DNA of 8,814 nt from Fidelibacterota bacterium (GTDB lineage: Bacteria > Fidelibacterota > Marinisomatia > Marinisomatales > TCS55): assembly GCA_002713455.1 (NCBI GenBank), contig PASX01000010.1, positions 46,300-55,113 on the forward strand. The letters are read 5' to 3'. The first letter of the stretch is position 1, and each line of letters opens with the position of its first letter. A program made the translations under genes and the position numbers. The notes beneath the pieces were generated by a model. The model ran no database searches. It was not told the DNA's origin and saw only the letters and a program-made list of their open reading frames with translations. Positions 6,595 through 8,814 of this stretch are shown here, one piece after another.

Positions 6595-7569
6595 ATGTTT
6601 ATAGATCACTCAATTATTGAACTTTTTGCTGGAAAAGGTGGTGCAGGAAGTAAATCATTTAGAAGGGAAAAGTATGTTTCAAAGGGGGGACCTGATGGAG
6701 GTGATGGTGGTCGAGGAGGGAATATTATAGTTATTGGTGATAATAACTTGAATACATTAAAAGATATTCGATATTCCAAAATCTATAAGGCAAAAAATGG
6801 AACACCGGGATCATCCAGCAAAAAAACAGGTAAAAATGGCGAGGATGTCATTATAAGAATCCCAATAGGCACTCTAATAAAAAATATATCTTCAGGAGAA
6901 ATAGTAGCAGATATAATAGAAAATAATCAAAAATACATTGTTTGTAAAGGTGGCAAAGGTGGCCTAGGAAATGTTCATTATAAATCATCAACTCAACAAT
7001 CTCCTCGATATGCACAGAAAGGTATCGAAGGAGAATCTGGTAAATATGAATTTGAGTTAAAGATTCTAGCAGATGTTGGTCTTGTAGGCTTGCCAAATGC
7101 TGGGAAGTCGACATTGTTATCTGTATTATCTAAAGCACGTCCTAAGATTGCTGATTATCCGTTTACTACATTAGATCCTCATTTAGGTATAGTCAAATCA
7201 GGCGAATATAAATCATTTTTAATGGCTGATATTCCTGGATTAATAAAGGGCGCTGGTAAAGGAAAAGGATTAGGGCATAAGTTTTTAAAACATATAGAGC
7301 GAAACAAAATATTATTAATGCTAATTGATGGAAATGATACTGACCCGATTTCTACTTTTGGATCTTTAAAAAATGAATTAAAAACATATAATAAGAATAT
7401 GTTACTTAAGCCAATTTATTTAATTCGAACCAAAGGAGATATCTTAGAAAAAATTGATTATTCTAAATGGGAATCTATTCCGGAATATTTAATGGAGATT
7501 TCATCCGTCACTAAAAAAGGCCTAACAGATCTTGTAAAAGAAATTTCAAAACGTCTAGATAGTTTATAG
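6595..7569 (+). CDS. obgE: Obg family GTPase (ObgE/CgtA)
   Basis: This is a 324-residue essential-type GTPase that associates with the large ribosomal subunit and links assembly to nutrient and stress state in studied bacteria. The Gly-rich Obg fold fills about 1-158 (GPDGGDGGRGG at 32-42, KGGKGGLGN at 118-126). The G domain follows: G1 GLPNAGKST (165-173), G2 YPFTT (188-192), G3 DIPG (212-215), G4 TKGD (279-282) and G5 SSVTKKGL (303-310). G4 has Thr where the textbook motif has Asn; Ser/Thr occurs there in some Obg proteins, so activity need not be lost. The variable C-terminal OCT domain is absent, as in many shorter Obg proteins. The ATG at 6595 is set by the conserved MFIDHSIIEL start, and the promoter at 6561-6589 implies a leaderless message. 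The usual rplU-rpmA neighbours are absent. Confidence 0.96.
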   Translation: MFIDHSIIELFAGKGGAGSKSFRREKYVSKGGPDGGDGGRGGNIIVIGDNNLNTLKDIRYSKIYKAKNGTPGSSSKKTGKNGEDVIIRIPIGTLIKNISSGEIVADIIENNQKYIVCKGGKGGLGNVHYKSSTQQSPRYAQKGIEGESGKYEFELKILADVGLVGLPNAGKSTLLSVLSKARPKIADYPFTTLDPHLGIVKSGEYKSFLMADIPGLIKGAGKGKGLGHKFLKHIERNKILLMLIDGNDTDPISTFGSLKNELKTYNKNMLLKPIYLIRTKGDILEKIDYSKWESIPEYLMEISSVTKKGLTDLVKEISKRLDSL

Positions 7570-7602
7570 AAAACTATGTTTTGAGATTGATTACCCAGTA
7601 AA

Positions 7603-7631
7603 TTAATTATAGATTTTTATTGATGTAAAAT
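7603..7631 (+). promoter_or_regulatory. Weak candidate promoter for tRNA-Ser
   Basis: TAAAAT (7626-7631) with TTAATT (7603-7608) at a 17-bp spacing would start transcription at about the tRNA 5' end. An alternative is TATAGA (7608-7613) with TTGATT (7587-7592, spacer 15), leaving a leader of about 19 nt for RNase P to remove. Neither is strong, and the 69-bp gap after obgE contains nothing better. A weak AAAAC/GTTTT stem right after the obgE stop (7570-7582) is not a credible terminator. Confidence 0.25.
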
Positions 7632-7638
7632 TAGAGAT

Positions 7639-7727
7639 GGAGGGGTGGCCGAGTGGCTTAAGGCGGCACCCTGCTAAGGTGTTTTAGGTGAAATATCCTA
7701 ACGTGGGTTCGAATCCCACCCCCTCCG
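7639..7727 (+). tRNA. tRNA-Ser (anticodon GCU)
   Basis: The full 89-nt class II cloverleaf can be folded by hand. The acceptor GGAGGGG (7639-7645) pairs with CCCCTCC (7720-7726), and the discriminator is G7727. The D stem is GCC/GGC (7648-7650, 7662-7664). The anticodon stem GCACC/GGTGT (7666-7670, 7678-7682) holds loop CTGCTAA with anticodon GCT at 7673-7675. The long variable arm typical of serine tRNAs has a TTAGG/CCTAA stem (7684-7701). The T stem is GTGGG/CCCAC (7703-7707, 7715-7719) with loop TTCGAAT. It reads AGU and AGC codons. The 3' CCA is not encoded (CAA follows the discriminator), so a CCA-adding enzyme is required. A seven-T run at 7737-7743 begins 10 nt after the tRNA and may help end transcription. 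Confidence 0.97.
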
Positions 7728-7807
7728 CAAAAATTATTTTTTTAACCTTATTAATTTTTACTTATCTTCAATCATAATTACATATACGTAATTTAACGCT
7801 CTATATT

Positions 7808-8814
7808 ATGAAAAAATCATCTGTCAGAGTTCGATTTGCACCTAGCCCAACAGGAGAATTGCATTTAGGAGGAGCTAGGACTGCTTTATTTAATTGGTTA
7901 TTTGCTAAGAATCAAAATGGATTATTTTACCTTAGAATAGAAGATACTGATGCTACTCGTTCTAAAGATGAATATACAAGTCAAATATTAGATTCTTTGT
8001 CTTGGTTAGGTCTAAAGTGGGACAAGCCTTTAGTTTATCAATCTGGGCGCTCAAAGCAGTATAAAACCTATTTAAATCATTTAATTGATTCTGGAGTTGT
8101 CTATAGATGTTTTTGCTCAAAAAATGACCTAGAAAGTTCAAAAAATGAAGGGCACTACAAATATTCGGGTAAATGTAGAGATATTTCAACACAAACAATA
8201 AAGGAGAAATTAAATCAAGGAATTAGTTTTACTTATAGAATTCGCATTCCAGATGGGAGTACGAATTATAATGATCTAGTATATGGGAAGATAAAAATTT
8301 CAAATGATCAGCTTGATGATTTTATTATTTTTCGCTCAGATGGATCCCCAACGTATAATTTTACAGCAGTTATTGATGATCATGCCATGTCAATTACCCA
8401 TGTAATAAGAGGTGAAGATCATTTATCAAATACCCCAAAACAAATAATCTTGTATAAAGCTTTAGGCTTTGAAATTCCAATTTTTGCACATTTACCTATG
8501 ATTTTAGGTTCTGATAAAAAAAGATTAAGTAAGAGGCATGGCGCTCCTGGAATACAATTTTTTAGAGAAGATGGATATTTACCTCTGTCTTTAGTTAATT
8601 ATCTTGCCTTATTAGGTTGGAATAGCGGTAATGAGGATGAAGTTTTTACTTTAGAATCTCTAATTAAAAAATTTGATTTGAAAAAAATTCAAAAAAAAGG
8701 TGCAATTTGGGATCAAAAAAAGTTGAATTGGCTAAGTGGCCAGCATATTATTAATCTTAATACTGATTTTATTTTGGACTCTATTAGAAATATTGAACCA
8801 GAATGGGGAAAAGG
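7808..8814 (+). CDS. gltX: Glutamyl-tRNA synthetase, N-terminal part (3' truncated by window)
   Basis: The frame is open from the ATG at 7808 to the window end: 335 complete codons, about two thirds of a usual 470-510-residue GluRS. The class I signatures are present. The HIGH-type motif is HLGG (19-22) in FAPSPTGELHLGGARTALFN, and the KMSKS-type motif is KRLSK (238-242) in DKKRLSKRHG. RIEDTD follows the first motif, and RGEDHLSNTPKQ lies before the second. A zinc-site pattern like that of E. coli GluRS is seen: CFC (C101, C103), Tyr119 and Cys123. The enzyme charges tRNA-Glu with glutamate in the cytoplasm. Whether it also charges tRNA-Gln depends on its anticodon-binding domain, outside the window. 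No Shine-Dalgarno precedes the ATG and no strong promoter is visible in 7728-7807 (a CATAAT at 7773-7778 lacks a good -35), so it may be read from the tRNA promoter. Confidence 0.95.
   Translation, partial: MKKSSVRVRFAPSPTGELHLGGARTALFNWLFAKNQNGLFYLRIEDTDATRSKDEYTSQILDSLSWLGLKWDKPLVYQSGRSKQYKTYLNHLIDSGVVYRCFCSKNDLESSKNEGHYKYSGKCRDISTQTIKEKLNQGISFTYRIRIPDGSTNYNDLVYGKIKISNDQLDDFIIFRSDGSPTYNFTAVIDDHAMSITHVIRGEDHLSNTPKQIILYKALGFEIPIFAHLPMILGSDKKRLSKRHGAPGIQFFREDGYLPLSLVNYLALLGWNSGNEDEVFTLESLIKKFDLKKIQKKGAIWDQKKLNWLSGQHIINLNTDFILDSIRNIEPEWGK

Noticed and set aside
6851..7114. A - strand reading frame opposite obgE
   Set aside because: The Leu-rich product arises from complementing AT-rich obgE codons; obgE is clearly the real gene.
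7570..7582. AAAAC-TAT-GTTTT as a terminator for obgE
   Set aside because: A five-pair, almost all A-T stem with a three-base loop and no following T-run would not be stable.
7962..8198. A - strand reading frame opposite gltX
   Set aside because: It overlaps the zinc-site region of gltX, which is certain, and the antisense product shows no family signature.
1..8814. Mobile elements, CRISPR arrays, toxin-antitoxin or phage genes
   Set aside because: No repeat arrays, transposase or integrase motifs, or duplicated ends were found; the tRNA-Ser is not followed by an integrase gene or a repeat of its 3' end within the window.

Overview
The window is an AT-rich (roughly one third G+C by eye), densely packed bacterial chromosome segment. 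Every gene reads on the + strand. It looks like the core genome of a free-living bacterium, with no transposase, integrase, phage gene or CRISPR array. The lineage is uncertain. The grpE-dnaJ pair, weak Shine-Dalgarno signals, a short Obg without a C-terminal extension and the low G+C would suit a member of the FCB group, for example a marine Marinimicrobia-like organism. That is inference from style, not from a marker comparison.

Layout: (1) 1-1247 is a heat-shock chaperone block: the 3' end of grpE overlaps dnaJ by 4 bp. (2) 1248-1415 is a 168-bp gap with a small palindrome and no convincing terminator. (3) 1416-3962 holds two unrecognised genes. The first encodes a 257-residue single-pass membrane protein whose N-terminal helix is spaced like a type IV pilin. 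The second encodes a 590-residue protein laid out like GspL or fused PilM-PilN/PilO (cytoplasmic domain, one membrane helix, periplasmic domain). They share a reading frame and are separated by one TAA. (4) 3975-4966 is rsmD-coaD, joined by a 1-bp stop/start overlap. (5) 4967-5051 is a gap with a perfect 16-bp palindrome. (6) 5052-6538 is a small FmdB-type zinc-ribbon gene followed closely by an NADP-type isocitrate dehydrogenase gene. (7) 6539-7569 is a short gap with a good promoter placed so that the obgE transcript should be leaderless, then obgE. (8) 7639-7727 is tRNA-Ser(GCU). (9) 7808 to the end is the 5' two-thirds of gltX, cut by the window edge.

Most of the window is housekeeping: protein folding (GrpE, DnaJ), 16S rRNA methylation (RsmD), coenzyme A synthesis (CoaD), the TCA cycle (Icd), ribosome-associated GTPase function (Obg) and tRNA charging (tRNA-Ser, GltX). 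The possible new biology is the 1416-3962 pair, which may be part of a divergent type IV pilus or type II secretion-like assembly. Its two genes sit between dnaJ and rsmD, and no recognisable pilus or secretion ATPase, secretin or prepilin peptidase gene is visible here.
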